Notes: generated by a model not told the origin, from the sequence alone. A stretch of 64,000 bases of DNA from Micromonospora tarensis (GCF_016803395.1 NZ_JAEVHL010000001.1:52537-116536), one strand, 5' to 3'; shown: positions 1 through 9,943, counted from the first letter of the stretch. Numbers and translations: made by a program.

Positions 1-402
1 CAAGCGAGCGTCAATTCTAACGCGATTCGCCAAGTAATCCGCCTGATGTAAGGCGCTCACGGTCAGCCTAAGTAATAGCTATGCCCGTCATCCCGTCGAT
101 GTCAGATGTGATCTTTGTCGATCGCTGCGACCTGCCTACACCGAGCTTTCCTGGGGGCCTATCTATCTCTCGCCTTACTGCTTCGCACAGTCACCGTTTT
201 CTTCGACGGCGGCGTCCTGTGTGCGAGAGGTGCTACGAGGGCGTCCAGCGACTGCTGGCCGCCATCCCCGAACCGCCCCGCGACCCGTCACTAACGCTGG
301 AGGGGTACCAACGACAAGCCGAGAACGCGATCCAGCCGGAATAAACAATTATTGCTCAGCCCGAGACGGCAAGTAAGCACAATGAGGAAAGGCGGACTTT
401 CA
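1..402. other. Left-edge region without a convincing gene
   Basis: No gene is well supported here. A + strand open frame at 81-344 would encode 87 residues; its last 40 residues contain a CxxC pair and look protein-like, but its start has no ribosome binding site and its first half is unlike neighbouring proteins. It may be the tail of a decayed gene. The segment is less GC-rich than the coding DNA that follows. Confidence 0.3.
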
Positions 403-924
403 ATGAACAGCCCTGGCAACGGCATACCCGACCTAAACCGAGAGCATCTCCTGAAGCACCTGATTGGGATCGAGGCGTTCGGCGAATCTTCCGGCTGGAA
501 TCATTCGCCGGTACTCCTCGCCATCACGAACGAACCTGCGCCGGGAACGGCCGACGAGTGGCGGCTTGCCGCGAGATCAGTAGATGTACCGCGGCGGATC
601 TGGCACGACGCCGGCCCGATCGAGGTCCTAGACGCGCTCCTCGCGCAGTTCCGGTCACCTGCCTCCCAAGCGGTGGCGGTACTTACTTCCCACGACAATC
701 CGTACACCCGCAATGTGGGCTGGGCCTTCGTCTACATCAAGCAATCTGCGGATGGCAAGGAAGCCCGGGTCGTTGATGCGGCGGACGAGCATGGCGGCCT
801 GTATCGGATAGCACGGCTGCGGGGCGCGGCTCCAGAGAACGAGTACGACGCCGATGGCTCAGTTTACGCGGAGACGCCAACCCACCGAATCCTTCTTCAG
901 CTCGTTACCGCCACGCGTCTCTAA
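403..924 (+). CDS. Hypothetical protein (173 aa)
   Basis: I do not recognise this protein. The ATG at 403 is preceded by a purine-rich AGGAAAGG stretch about 10 bases upstream, which favours it over the in-frame start at 352. The protein is soluble, with no signal peptide or membrane segment. Its C-terminal half alternates short hydrophobic and charged stretches like a small alpha/beta fold. The next gene on the same strand begins shortly after the stop, so the two probably share a transcript. Confidence 0.6.
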   Translation: MNSPGNGIPDLNREHLLKHLIGIEAFGESSGWNHSPVLLAITNEPAPGTADEWRLAARSVDVPRRIWHDAGPIEVLDALLAQFRSPASQAVAVLTSHDNPYTRNVGWAFVYIKQSADGKEARVVDAADEHGGLYRIARLRGAAPENEYDADGSVYAETPTHRILLQLVTATRL

Positions 925-984
925 TTCGTGGGTGCATACCTGCGCCTGCTGCTCCCGAAGACCGCAAAGAAAGGATCAATTACT

Positions 985-2022
985 GTGGGCCTGAGACGGG
1001 AAACAACCTACGCCGGGTACGCCCGGGCCGCCGTAAACGCGAAGACCCTCATGGCGGAGCACTGCGCCCGACAAGGCGCCGACGAGCTTGTCTCGGTGAT
1101 CATGGCGGATGCCCTGACTGTCAAAGTCAACAATCACCAGTGGCAGGCACAGACGGCGACCGCGCAGAGCGCTGGCCGCACCCTTACACGGCAACTCGAA
1201 ACTGCCTGGCGCATCGGGGAGCCATTCGTCGTCGCCCCAGCGATGACGGCGATCATCGCCGCCGCCGCGCAGGCCCTAGACCTGACCGATGACCTACTCA
1301 CCGCCGACACCGCGCCGACTGACAGCGGCGTGCTGTTCCTCCCCGAGCCAATCTTCATCCGCTCTGCCGCCGGCACCATCCGAGGCATAGCCGCGATCAC
1401 CTGGACCACGATGATCACGCCTGCCGGCAGGTCCTGGTTGATCTGCGGCTGGGCGGATCACGAGGACACCGATGATCCTCACATCGCGGCGCTGCTCGCC
1501 TCAGCGGAGTACCAGCGCAACCGGGCCACCTTCGGGCCCTACATCCTCACTGACCTGACGACCCTGCCAGTCGGCAGACCAGTGCCCGCGCTTGAACTAC
1601 CTGAGACCGATGCCCCGCCCATCGACTGGCGGAGCGCGCCGGACGGCCGCACGGTGATCGACGATCGCACAGCATCCAGAGTCTGCGCCGCTATCACGTA
1701 CGCGTTCTGGCGCATCCAAGCCCAACCCCTCGCCACCGTCAGCGAGTCACCGCTGCCGCGCGCAACGAGCCGCCGCGCGGCACGGTCATCGATCGTGCAC
1801 AACACCCGCGTGGTCATGCTCCGTCGAACCAGCCCCGTCGGGGCAGGCGTTGACGGTGACGCGAAGTGGCACTACCGGGTGCGGTTTTTCGTCCGTGGCC
1901 ACTGGCGACACCTCACCGCCAAGGACGGCACCCGGTACCGGATCTGGATCCACACCCACATCAAGGGACCGGACGGAGCCCCGCTCCTGCACGGTGAACT
2001 GGTATCCGTCCTCGGCCGGTGA
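985..2022 (+). CDS. Hypothetical protein, paralogue of the gene at 20188-21042
   Basis: This 345-residue protein has no family name I can assign, but it is clearly related to the product of 20188-21042. Both share a block reading ALDLT..., a SAP/TAP-S/T-D-S/A-GVL motif, LPEPI, and a following GWA-type segment, in the same order. The GTG at 985 is chosen over the frame's earlier GTG at 928 because AAAGGA lies about 10 bases upstream. The C-terminal 90 residues (rich in R, with a WHYRVRFFVRGHW motif) are extra relative to the shorter paralogue. No membrane segments are seen. The gene lies between 403-924 and 2274-3392 on the same strand. Confidence 0.65.
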   Translation: MGLRRETTYAGYARAAVNAKTLMAEHCARQGADELVSVIMADALTVKVNNHQWQAQTATAQSAGRTLTRQLETAWRIGEPFVVAPAMTAIIAAAAQALDLTDDLLTADTAPTDSGVLFLPEPIFIRSAAGTIRGIAAITWTTMITPAGRSWLICGWADHEDTDDPHIAALLASAEYQRNRATFGPYILTDLTTLPVGRPVPALELPETDAPPIDWRSAPDGRTVIDDRTASRVCAAITYAFWRIQAQPLATVSESPLPRATSRRAARSSIVHNTRVVMLRRTSPVGAGVDGDAKWHYRVRFFVRGHWRHLTAKDGTRYRIWIHTHIKGPDGAPLLHGELVSVLGR

Positions 2023-2273
2023 GCCCTGATCAGTCGCCGCCGCGCTAGCTGAGCAATGCAGGCCCTGCCGGGCCTACCGCCCGTAGGCCCTCGGCCTAGC
2101 GCCCGCGGTTGCCCCCGCTACGGCAACGCGCCCTCGCCTTCGGTACCCGCGTCGGGGGCGCGTCCGGGCGGTCATCTAACCGCGACGCCCGCGATTCACA
2201 CGCTCTTCATCTCGCCCGGTTCCCGCCACGTGGACCGGGCCACTCGCCTGACCAACGGAAGGAACACCGAACG

Positions 2274-3392
2274 ATGACACGCAGACTATGGTGGCGGACC
2301 GACAAGATCCTGCCCTTGGCCGAGCACGCCGCCGCCACGCCCCATCACCATCAGGCCCGTCAGCAGAACCGCGCCGGATGGCCTGCTGTGCCCGCGCTGA
2401 TCTGGTCCCACGACGCCGACGGCGACTGGTTGTCCTCTAATGGTGACCCCACCTGGTACAGCGCCGATGGGACCGAGTACCGCGTGCGGGCCGAGACCTG
2501 GACCCACACCGCGACCGGCACCACCGGTAACCCCCATCCCGGCGACGACGGTGACGGGTTCCTTCCTCTGCGCCTGGAACACTCCGACGGGCGCCGAACG
2601 CTGCTCGAATTGCTCCGCTTCGCCCGCGCCCACGGCCTGCAGTGGTTCGGCGTTAACCCGGTCCGAACCAGCCAAGAGGGCACCGACCGGTACGTGATCT
2701 CGCACAGCCGGGGCGATGTCCTACCCGCCAAAGCGCTATGGGTGCCGGCACTCGTCACCTGCCACAACGTAGGGGGAGGCTACTACCGGGCACTCGTCGC
2801 CGACGGATATACCGCTCTGCGCGGTGGCCTGCTGTGCCGGTTCCCGCGCCACGAGGTCGAACGCATGAGCAGGCACCTGCACAGTCTGTCGATCGGCGAC
2901 ATGCCCGGCGAGCACCCCGTCCTGCATACCGCCCGCGACTTCGTCAGCGTGCAGTACGAGGAGACCGCGAGCGACGAGGGCAGCCTGTGGATCGAGGACG
3001 ACCGGGTGCCAGCCGACGCCGACGACCACTACGCGATCGGCGCCTACCGGTGGAAATGGTCGCCGCACGAGCCAGACGACGCCGACGGTCTTGGTCACGC
3101 CCATCGCCCCGAGGCCGACGCCGATTGGCGCGACAGGCCAGGCCTGCCCTCCATACCGCCCGGCGGGCGGCTGCTGGCGGCCGATGAGGCGGTAAGTCTC
3201 CTGGTGATGGGGAACCATTCCGAAAGTCGAGACGGCAGCCTGGCCATCGACGCCGCGCTGATCGAGGCAATTCGTCAAGGGCACATCGTCGCCTGCCTGT
3301 TTGGTGACGGCCGGGTCGCCTTCACCCGCGCGACCCAGCAGTCGGCAGGCTCAACCAGCCCAACCCGAGCCCGCGGATTCGAGGTCCGATGA
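2274..3392 (+). CDS. Hypothetical protein (372 aa)
   Basis: Function unknown. The ATG at 2274 has a strong GGAAGGA site about 11 bases upstream, so the longer open frame beginning at 2109 is not used. The protein is rich in W, H, D and R and looks soluble, with no transmembrane segment or catalytic motif I can name. Its stop overlaps the start of the next gene (ATGA at 3389-3392), indicating translational coupling with the HAD-like protein downstream. Overlapping frames on both strands here are ordinary high-GC shadows. Confidence 0.65.
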   Translation: MTRRLWWRTDKILPLAEHAAATPHHHQARQQNRAGWPAVPALIWSHDADGDWLSSNGDPTWYSADGTEYRVRAETWTHTATGTTGNPHPGDDGDGFLPLRLEHSDGRRTLLELLRFARAHGLQWFGVNPVRTSQEGTDRYVISHSRGDVLPAKALWVPALVTCHNVGGGYYRALVADGYTALRGGLLCRFPRHEVERMSRHLHSLSIGDMPGEHPVLHTARDFVSVQYEETASDEGSLWIEDDRVPADADDHYAIGAYRWKWSPHEPDDADGLGHAHRPEADADWRDRPGLPSIPPGGRLLAADEAVSLLVMGNHSESRDGSLAIDAALIEAIRQGHIVACLFGDGRVAFTRATQQSAGSTSPTRARGFEVR

Positions 3393-4405
3393 CCACCCCA
3401 CGTACCGCTCCTGCTCTGGCCGCGAACCGGGCACGGCCGGTGGTCGCCATCGACGTCGACGGGGTACTCAACCCCGACGATCCGAGGACCGCCCGCCAGC
3501 TCGGCTACCACCCGCACCGCTACGACGGTCCCGCGCCCAGCGGTCAGCACGTCTCCGGCGAGGTGTGGCTGCACCCCGACCACGGCACCTGGCTCAGAGA
3601 ACTCGCCCTCAACGCCGACCTGGTCTGGTGCACGAGCTGGGGCGCGATCGCCGCGACGTGGATCGGACCTCGACTCGGCCTGCCGGTTGACCTGCAGGTC
3701 ATCGACGTCGGCCAAAGTGGCGTACGGTTCGGTCGCCAGCTCAAGCTCGCCGGTCTTTACCGAGCGATCGGCGGACGACCGGTGGCCGTTCTCGACGACA
3801 CGTTCGGCGGCCGGGATGGGTCTGAGGCCGCTGACCGCACCGCGCGTGGCAAAGCCACTCTGCTAGTGCCCGTCGACGGCGTCACGGGCCTACAACGAGG
3901 TCACATCGATCAGGTCCTCAACTGGCTCAGTCGGTTGGCCATCGACGCGCAGGAGCCCTACGCGCGAGACGAGCCCAGAACCGGCCCGACTGCACCGCAG
4001 GAGAGCGACGAGGTGGGGGATGACGGCGGCGACCTCAGCATCGGCGATCCGGTGCTGCGGAAGTCGCGGCTGCTGTCCAGAAAGTGCGACACGTGCATCT
4101 TCCGTCCCGGGAACCTGATGCACCTTTCCGAGGGCCGCTTACGTGATCTGGTTGCCGAGGCTCGGCGTGACGAGGGTTTCGTCATCTGCCATGAGACGCT
4201 GCCCGGCTATCGGCGCCCCGGTGTCAAACCCGCTATTTGCCGAGGATTCGCCGACCGCTACTCCACCCAGACGCTGCAGGTGATCGAACGGCTCTTCGGG
4301 TTCCTTGAAGTCGACCCGCCCGAGAAGGACGCAACTCCGACCGACGGCACTGTGCCGACGGGGGACAGTGCCACTGGAAGCGCTGACCCCGGACCAGCTC
4401 GGTAG
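3389..4405 (+). CDS. HAD-like phosphohydrolase-fold protein with Cys-rich C-terminal domain
   Basis: The N-terminal 170 residues show a HAD-type architecture: AIDVDGVLNP near residues 20-30 supplies the two-aspartate motif I (DxD), WCTSWG near 77 resembles motif II, and AVLDDTFGG near 130 resembles motif IV. A linker leads to a C-terminal domain (about 228-295) with CDTCIF, ICHET and AICRGF, a cysteine/histidine set that could bind metal. HAD-fold proteins with DVDGVLNP motifs occur often on actinobacterial plasmids and phages; the cysteine tail is less usual. It is translationally coupled to the gene upstream. Substrate unknown. Confidence 0.7.
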   Translation: MTTPRTAPALAANRARPVVAIDVDGVLNPDDPRTARQLGYHPHRYDGPAPSGQHVSGEVWLHPDHGTWLRELALNADLVWCTSWGAIAATWIGPRLGLPVDLQVIDVGQSGVRFGRQLKLAGLYRAIGGRPVAVLDDTFGGRDGSEAADRTARGKATLLVPVDGVTGLQRGHIDQVLNWLSRLAIDAQEPYARDEPRTGPTAPQESDEVGDDGGDLSIGDPVLRKSRLLSRKCDTCIFRPGNLMHLSEGRLRDLVAEARRDEGFVICHETLPGYRRPGVKPAICRGFADRYSTQTLQVIERLFGFLEVDPPEKDATPTDGTVPTGDSATGSADPGPAR

Positions 4406-5319
4406 ATCGGCGGTACCAGGCGACGGCCGCGCCCGCGCCAGGGCCTCCGACGACTGGGGCCTGTACGCGTGCCAATTCGCGGCGTACGCCTGCTGTTGGG
4501 TAGACCTGCGGTCGTGTTATTTAGGTACTCATCGATGATGGGTGGGCTGGACCGGTATCACCGCGTCCCGCCCACCCATTGTCGGGCCCATTATGCCGGT
4601 TCCGATCAAAATGCCTCGGGTAGGTTCGCCGCCTTGCCGGCCCCGATGAGTAAGAGACGTGGCCTTTTTCGTTGGACCCAGTTGGAGATGGCGGGACAAG
4701 CGACTGCTCGTGGCCGATACCCCTCCTCGTAAACGACGAGCACCACCTCTCCAGGCAGGGGCAATCCCTGGAGATTCGCCGGCACCTTTCGATGAGGCGG
4801 CAGCTTCGTGGCCTTACGGGGTGAACCTGCGGAATTGGGGCGACGTCTCGGGTGGGGTTGTCTTGTGCTCCGGCGTGCTCGAAGTCGTCTGGGTTGTTCG
4901 CTTGGTGAGGTAGGCGCTGGCGTGCGCGGCGCAACTCGTGGGCAAATCGCCGGCCGTTTGGCGAGGAGGCGCGAACACGACGTCCGGAGCTATGAGTCGG
5001 CCTCGATGGTCGCGAAGAACTTCCGAAGCTTCATGGGACATGCCCAGGTGGAGCAGTATCAACTCCGGTCGCGGGGCGTAGGCGTCCTGGTTCCGCAGCG
5101 TTGGAACGCTATCGCCTTAACGACGTCCCGGCTGACCGCGCCGACACCCCATCAGAGTCGGAGCCCTTTGCTCGCCAGTAGGTGAGGGTGGACGTGCCGG
5201 CCCGGCTCGGGGGTGTGGCCTCAGGCGGGGTGCCGCCTGTCGGGCGGCTGGGAGCCGAGCTTGTGGCTGCCCTGCCTGCCGGCGCCGCAGCGGCGAGAGT
5301 GTTCGAACTCTTCTTCCTG
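4406..5319. other. Intergenic region with two hairpins, no convincing gene
   Basis: This 0.9-kb gap separates the + strand cluster ending at 4405 from the - strand pilus operon ending at 5320. Open frames here (for example 4808-5185) lack start signals and protein-like composition. Two inverted repeats are visible: a 9-bp stem at 4539-4547/4570-4578 and an 8-bp stem at 4748-4755/4767-4774. The first may end transcription from the 3389-4405 gene. A decayed gene cannot be excluded. Confidence 0.4.
4539..4578. terminator. Possible terminator hairpin
   Basis: A perfect 9-bp inverted repeat, TGGGTGGGC pairing with GCCCACCCA, encloses a 22-base loop 134 bases after the stop of the HAD-like gene. 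There is no T-run, as is common for actinobacterial stem-loops. The terminator role is inference. Confidence 0.3.
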
Positions 5320-6375
5320 TCAGTGGCGGAGGCTGTCGGCGGGGTGTCCGTTGTCGTTCGGCATTGGCGGTGACCAGTACCGGTAGACGGTGCGCTCCGA
5401 TTTCCCGATGCGGGCGGCGATGTCCGCGGGCGGTAGCTCCGGGTCGCGGCGGCGCCAGTAGGCGACTGCGGCTGCGGTGTCAGCCGGTACGTTGTCTGTT
5501 CGCTCGTCACCCGCCGGTGCGGTCGGCTCGATGCTGCTGACGCTCGGCGACGAGGTCTGCGGCGGCGTGAGGCCGCCTACGTCGCCGAGGTTCGCGTCTG
5601 TCTCGGGTTTGGGCGCGCAGTTGTCCAGCGTAGCGACTGCTCTCTCCTGGTGCGGGCCGTTGTCGTCGTGCGGGCGATGCCGAGGGGTGGATGAGGTGCT
5701 GGCGCTGTCGGCGTCCGGTTCGGCTGTGATGGGTGCAGCGGCGTGTGAGGGCATCGCCGATACGGTGCTGGGGCGGTCGAGTCGGGCCGGGGCGTTGGTG
5801 GTTGCCGTGTCGGATGCGCGAGCCACAGGCCGCGCATCGCTCGGTGCTGCGGGCGCTGCTGCGGATGCGTTGATGGGCGGCGACGGCGTGTGTGTGGGCG
5901 CGGGTGGCGATGGTGGGGGCATGGTGGTTCGGATCTTGGCGGTGATTTCGACGAGGCTGACACTGGCCACGATGACGAGCCCGTCGACGGAGATGGGCAG
6001 CAGGTACGCCCCGCCGTGCTCGGTCTCGCCGTAGCGGGCCGCAACCCCGGCAAGATGCCAGTAGCTCACCCAGGTCGCGATGGCGGCGATGACCGAGGTT
6101 GCCGCGATGCGGATCGCGCCGAGCAGACGCCGGTGGTGGGGCACCCGCGAGATCAACTCTACGGTGAGCAGGAGCGCCAGTGGTGGCCACGCGGCGATGA
6201 TTTGGCTGATCGGATTCGGGCGGGCGTGTAAGACGTTCGCGGCCACCGACGCGGCGACGCCGAGGACGAGAGTTGCCCGTACCGCCCACCGCAGCCTGCG
6301 TAGCTGCTTGTCGTCGGTGGTCCCGGCGGCGACTGGTGTTCCCGGACCGCTGGCCAGATGAGACGCGCTGCTCAC
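5320..6375 (-). CDS. DUF2637 (SpdB-like) membrane protein with C-terminal HTH-like segment
   Basis: The first 150 residues hold about four transmembrane helices (roughly 28-50, 58-76, 85-105, 125-147), the pattern of DUF2637, a family that includes Spd-type spread proteins of actinobacterial plasmids and integrative elements. A long Ala/Pro/Ser/Thr-rich linker follows. The last 45 residues (PPADIAARIGKSERTVYRYW) look like a helix-turn-helix, as in other DUF2637 proteins with DNA-binding tails. The ATG at 6375 overlaps the TGA of the LysM-BTAD gene. It is the last gene of the Tad operon. It may help transfer or act as a membrane-tethered regulator; the role in piliation is inference. Confidence 0.75.
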   Translation of the reverse strand: MSSASHLASGPGTPVAAGTTDDKQLRRLRWAVRATLVLGVAASVAANVLHARPNPISQIIAAWPPLALLLTVELISRVPHHRRLLGAIRIAATSVIAAIATWVSYWHLAGVAARYGETEHGGAYLLPISVDGLVIVASVSLVEITAKIRTTMPPPSPPAPTHTPSPPINASAAAPAAPSDARPVARASDTATTNAPARLDRPSTVSAMPSHAAAPITAEPDADSASTSSTPRHRPHDDNGPHQERAVATLDNCAPKPETDANLGDVGGLTPPQTSSPSVSSIEPTAPAGDERTDNVPADTAAAVAYWRRRDPELPPADIAARIGKSERTVYRYWSPPMPNDNGHPADSLRH

Positions 6376-9300
6376 ACCGACGGCCGACCGTCGGAGGAGC
6401 GTGGGCCGCGCCGTGAGCGCACTTCGGCGATGAGACGGTCGGCGAGGGTGAGTGTGTCGTCGGTGGGCTCGGCGTCGATCTCGCTAAGTCGTTGGGTCAG
6501 GGTCCGGCGCAGCAAACGGATGCCGTCGAGGTCACCGAGGGCGGCGTGGGCGCGCATCGCCTGTTGATACAGCTCCTCGTTGTAGGGGTGGTGGGGCAGG
6601 GCGGTGTCGTAGACGGCGGCCTGCTGCTCGGGCTGGTCGGCGAGTTCCTCGATCAGTGCGGAAACGGCGTCGAGGGCTTCGCGTTGCACGGCGTGCCGGT
6701 GAGGTTCGAGCCACTCGTAGTCGCAGCCTTCGGCCAGGGGCCGGTAGTCCTCGACGGCGCGGCGCAGAGCCTGGGCCCGGTCGGCTCGACCGTCGGTGGC
6801 GCGCAGCGCGGCGCGCAGTCGCCACAGGTCGATGTCGAAGGAGTCGGGGTTGAGCTGGTAGCGGTGGTGGGGGCGGGTGAGGTAGGTGCCGGGCCCAGCG
6901 TGTTGGCGCAGCACGGCGCGCAGGTCGGAGACGTAGGTGTGCAGGCGGTGTGTGGCTTTGCTGGTGGGGGCGTCGGGCAGGAGGTCTTCGAGGATTGCTT
7001 CGGCGGCGGCGTCGCCGTCGCACACGGCGAGGTACACGAGGAGCTCCATGGACTTGGCGCGCAGCGCGCGTGGATGGTTGGCGCCGAGGATGGCCGGCGG
7101 GCCGAGCACCGTCACCTCGACCCGGCTACGCGGCGCTGCCGCTGGGCCAGCGCCGGACGCCTCGTCTTCGCGCGGCCCGGATGACGACGCGATGTCGTGG
7201 GACATGGTGTCGGCGTCCGCGGCAGCGGGCCCGTCAGAACCTTCCGGCGCTGCGCTGTCCTCGGGGACGGGCTGCTGGGCGGTCGGTGCGCTGACGGCGT
7301 CAGTGTGCGGTGCCGACGACGTCCCCGAGCCGTGTTCGTCGGGGTCGACGGACTCCTGGTCGGTGCTGTCACCGGCCGTGTCCGAGGCGTCCGCTACCGC
7401 GGTGGGGGCGGGGGCCGCCGCTGTCGCGGGCCCGAGCTTAGGTGGCGTCTCGATGGGTGCGGGTTCCGGCATCTGGCCGGTGTGGGACTCCGCGAGGGTC
7501 GCGAGCACGTCGACGGTTTCGGTGGGGTCAAGGATGGCGAGGCGGCCGACGTCGGCGGGATGGGGGCCGTGGCGGGCGTCGCCGTCGGCGCGGGTGACGG
7601 TGCCGTCGGCGGCGACGACGGCGGTGTCGCCGTCGGGCCATGCGCCGAGGAGTACGCCGTGGATGTCCAGGCGTTGGCCTTGGGCGAGGAGCGCGGCGAT
7701 GCGGGCGCGTTCGTGGCGGCCGGTCGCGTCGGCGAGCAGCATCACCGGCGCCAGGGGTTCTTCGAAGGGATCGGCGGCGCGCAGTTCGGCGATGGTGTCG
7801 ACTTCGTGGTGGTAGGCCAGCCGGGTGCGGTGCAGGGTTTGTTCCTCGAGGATTTCCAGGGCGTCGTCGAGGTCCGCGGTGACGGTGAGTCGAGGGGTGT
7901 GGGGCAGATTGACGGCGGCGGCGCCAAGCAGGGTCGCGGCGGTGGTCGCGGGGATGACCACTTGGGTGCGGGCGTCGGGGTGTTCCGCCGCGCCGGCGGC
8001 GAGGGCGGCGGTGAGGAAGCCGCGGGCGGCGGCGTCTGCGCCGGGCCCGGTGAGGCCCAGGCCGGCCGCAGGCCACACGGCCGACAGGGGGTGGGCGAGT
8101 GCCGGTGCCACCGGCCCGCTGTCGGGGGCGTCGTCAATAGCGGTGGCGGCCTGCGCGGGGCTGGCTTCATGGACGGCGTCGGCGTCGTCGGTGAGGACAT
8201 CGTCGGTCCGAGGTGACCGGCCGTTGTCTTCATCGGCTGGGCTGTCGGGGGGTGGGGCGTCGGTTGGGGTCGCCGCGTCGCGCAGGCCACGCCGGATCTG
8301 GCGGACCACGCGGGGCATGGGCGCCAGATCGGGGTCCGTCACAGGGCGCTGGACCGGCGGTTTGCGGGCGCGGTATCGGCGCTGCCGGTGTGCCCACACG
8401 ATGGCCACCGCGGCGGCGATGGCGAGCGCCAGCCCACCATCGATCCAGCTGCCGGTCGGCAGCGGCACACCGTGGCCGGGGCGGGCGCTCCGGCTGCTGT
8501 CGGAGGTGGGGTTGGCGGCGGTGGCATCGCCGGTGGGGGTCGAGGCCGTACCGGTGGGTGTCGGGATGGCAGTCGGCGCGCTCGGGACGGGAACCTGCGG
8601 AGCGGTGCTCGCCGACGGCTCCTCGGCCGGTGGGACGTCGAGTGTGGTCTCTGGTGCCGGCGTGCGCGGCGCGGGCGGCGTGGGGGTTGAGGGCCGGGGT
8701 TGCTGCCCGGCGGGCGGGGTGGCGTCGGCGGGCAGGTCCAGCGCCCAGCCCGGGTAGATCACGTTCGGGTTGCGCAGGGTGCCGCCGACGTCGGCGAAGT
8801 GGGTGCCCCTGTTGAGGGCGAAGATTTCCGGCCAGCGGTTCGCGTCGCCGAGCCACTGCTCGGCGATCTTCGACAGGGTGTCGCCGCGCTTGACGGTGTG
8901 CACGTACTCGCGGCCGTTCGCGACGAGGGTGACCTCGCCGTGGGTCAGCGTCCGATCCGGCGTCGCGGCTGCCTGCGATACCTGGGTGCTGGTGGTGCCG
9001 GGGAGAGACTCGCGGTGCGCGACAGCCGCCGTGGCCGCGGCGACGCCGGAGGCACCCGGGTGGGCGTGGGCGGGACCAGTCAGGGGCGGGGTGGCGGCTT
9101 GCGCGGCGGTGGCCAGCACCCCGCCGGTGATCATGGCGATGAGTAGCGCGGCGAGGCCACGACCAGGGTTCAGGACACGGGGCTGAGGCAGTCTTCGGCC
9201 GGTGAGAGCGGCGGCGAGTTCGGCGAGCACCGACCAGGTGAACGAGGCCCAGGCCGCCCAGAGCAGGGCGGTCAGGACCGCGCCGATCATCTCGTCGGTC

Positions 9301-9464
9301 AGCGGGCTAGTCAGCGCGGTGGTGACGGTGTCCCAGGTAGGCGGCTGGTCGGGCAGCGGCGGGTCGAGGTAGCGCAGCAGCGCGTACGGCACGCCAGCGA
9401 GCAGCAGCGCCAGCGTCGCTCCGCCGACCGCGCGGCGGGCGACCTTTGACAGTGTCGCGATCAC
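6372..9464 (-). CDS. Membrane-anchored LysM protein with C-terminal winged helix and BTAD domain
   Basis: This 1030-residue protein combines parts rarely seen together. Two or three hydrophobic segments lie in residues 10-120. A LysM module (about 187-246; VKRGDTLSKIAEQWLG and PGWALDLP) would bind peptidoglycan. A Pro-rich stretch and another membrane helix (about 340-365) precede a long acidic, Ala-rich linker. The C-terminal 250 residues are a SARP-like winged helix (VTVLGPPAIL...; HRLHTYVSDLRAVL) followed by the TPR-like bacterial transcriptional activator domain. The GTG at 9464 overlaps the stop of the TadG-like gene (GTGA) and has GGGGAGGTG upstream, so the longer 1168-codon frame is rejected. 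Similar LysM/BTAD proteins occur in other actinobacterial Tad loci. It may link cell wall or pilus state to transcription; that is inference. Confidence 0.8.
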   Translation of the reverse strand: MIATLSKVARRAVGGATLALLLAGVPYALLRYLDPPLPDQPPTWDTVTTALTSPLTDEMIGAVLTALLWAAWASFTWSVLAELAAALTGRRLPQPRVLNPGRGLAALLIAMITGGVLATAAQAATPPLTGPAHAHPGASGVAAATAAVAHRESLPGTTSTQVSQAAATPDRTLTHGEVTLVANGREYVHTVKRGDTLSKIAEQWLGDANRWPEIFALNRGTHFADVGGTLRNPNVIYPGWALDLPADATPPAGQQPRPSTPTPPAPRTPAPETTLDVPPAEEPSASTAPQVPVPSAPTAIPTPTGTASTPTGDATAANPTSDSSRSARPGHGVPLPTGSWIDGGLALAIAAAVAIVWAHRQRRYRARKPPVQRPVTDPDLAPMPRVVRQIRRGLRDAATPTDAPPPDSPADEDNGRSPRTDDVLTDDADAVHEASPAQAATAIDDAPDSGPVAPALAHPLSAVWPAAGLGLTGPGADAAARGFLTAALAAGAAEHPDARTQVVIPATTAATLLGAAAVNLPHTPRLTVTADLDDALEILEEQTLHRTRLAYHHEVDTIAELRAADPFEEPLAPVMLLADATGRHERARIAALLAQGQRLDIHGVLLGAWPDGDTAVVAADGTVTRADGDARHGPHPADVGRLAILDPTETVDVLATLAESHTGQMPEPAPIETPPKLGPATAAAPAPTAVADASDTAGDSTDQESVDPDEHGSGTSSAPHTDAVSAPTAQQPVPEDSAAPEGSDGPAAADADTMSHDIASSSGPREDEASGAGPAAAPRSRVEVTVLGPPAILGANHPRALRAKSMELLVYLAVCDGDAAAEAILEDLLPDAPTSKATHRLHTYVSDLRAVLRQHAGPGTYLTRPHHRYQLNPDSFDIDLWRLRAALRATDGRADRAQALRRAVEDYRPLAEGCDYEWLEPHRHAVQREALDAVSALIEELADQPEQQAAVYDTALPHHPYNEELYQQAMRAHAALGDLDGIRLLRRTLTQRLSEIDAEPTDDTLTLADRLIAEVRSRRGPRSSDGRPSV

Positions 9465-9943
9465 AGGGGCACCTCCCCAGGCGTAGGCATGATCTGGGCT
9501 TCGGTGGCGGTGGTGACGCCGGTGGCGGGCGTGGCGGTGGCGGTGGCGGATACCGGGATGTCGGTGATGCCGACGAGGTGCAGGAGTTGGGTGCGGTGGC
9601 CAGTGGTGACCGTGACGGTGACCTGCTCGGTGGTGGCCGACACGGTGCCTGCCTGGCCGGCTTGGGTGAGGAAGGTTCTGGCGGCGGTGCTTGCTGCGGC
9701 GGGGTCGAGCTGTACCGCGCCGGTCGTGCGGTGCAGAGTCAGGTCGATCTCGTCGGCACCGGCGCGGGCGGCGGCCTGGGCGGTGTCGTAAGCGGACACC
9801 TTGGTGGCCATGGCCATGCCCTGGTCGAAGACAAGGCCGGCGAGGATGAGCACGATCAGGGTTCCCACGACAGTCCATGGGGTGATCTGTCCTCGGTCGT
9901 CGCGACGAACCGGACGTGCCCTAGCGGGGAGGCGGGTGGTCAC
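9461..9943 (-). CDS. TadG-like pilus assembly protein
   Basis: A 160-residue protein with one N-terminal transmembrane helix (about 20-42; TPWTVVGTLIVLILAGLVF) preceded by a DDRGQ motif, then an extracytoplasmic domain rich in A, T and V. This layout fits TadE/TadG-type minor pseudopilins. Unlike the pilin and the two TadE-like proteins of the operon, the residue at +5 after the glycine is W rather than E, so it may not be cut by the prepilin peptidase, as is usual for TadG-like proteins. The GTG at 9943 overlaps the previous stop. Confidence 0.75.
   Translation of the reverse strand: MTTRLPARARPVRRDDRGQITPWTVVGTLIVLILAGLVFDQGMAMATKVSAYDTAQAAARAGADEIDLTLHRTTGAVQLDPAAASTAARTFLTQAGQAGTVSATTEQVTVTVTTGHRTQLLHLVGITDIPVSATATATPATGVTTATEAQIMPTPGEVPL

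Noticed and set aside
6492..8216. Long + strand frames across the LysM-BTAD gene
   Set aside because: They are Gly/Val/Arg-rich antisense shadows of a gene with clear LysM and BTAD motifs.
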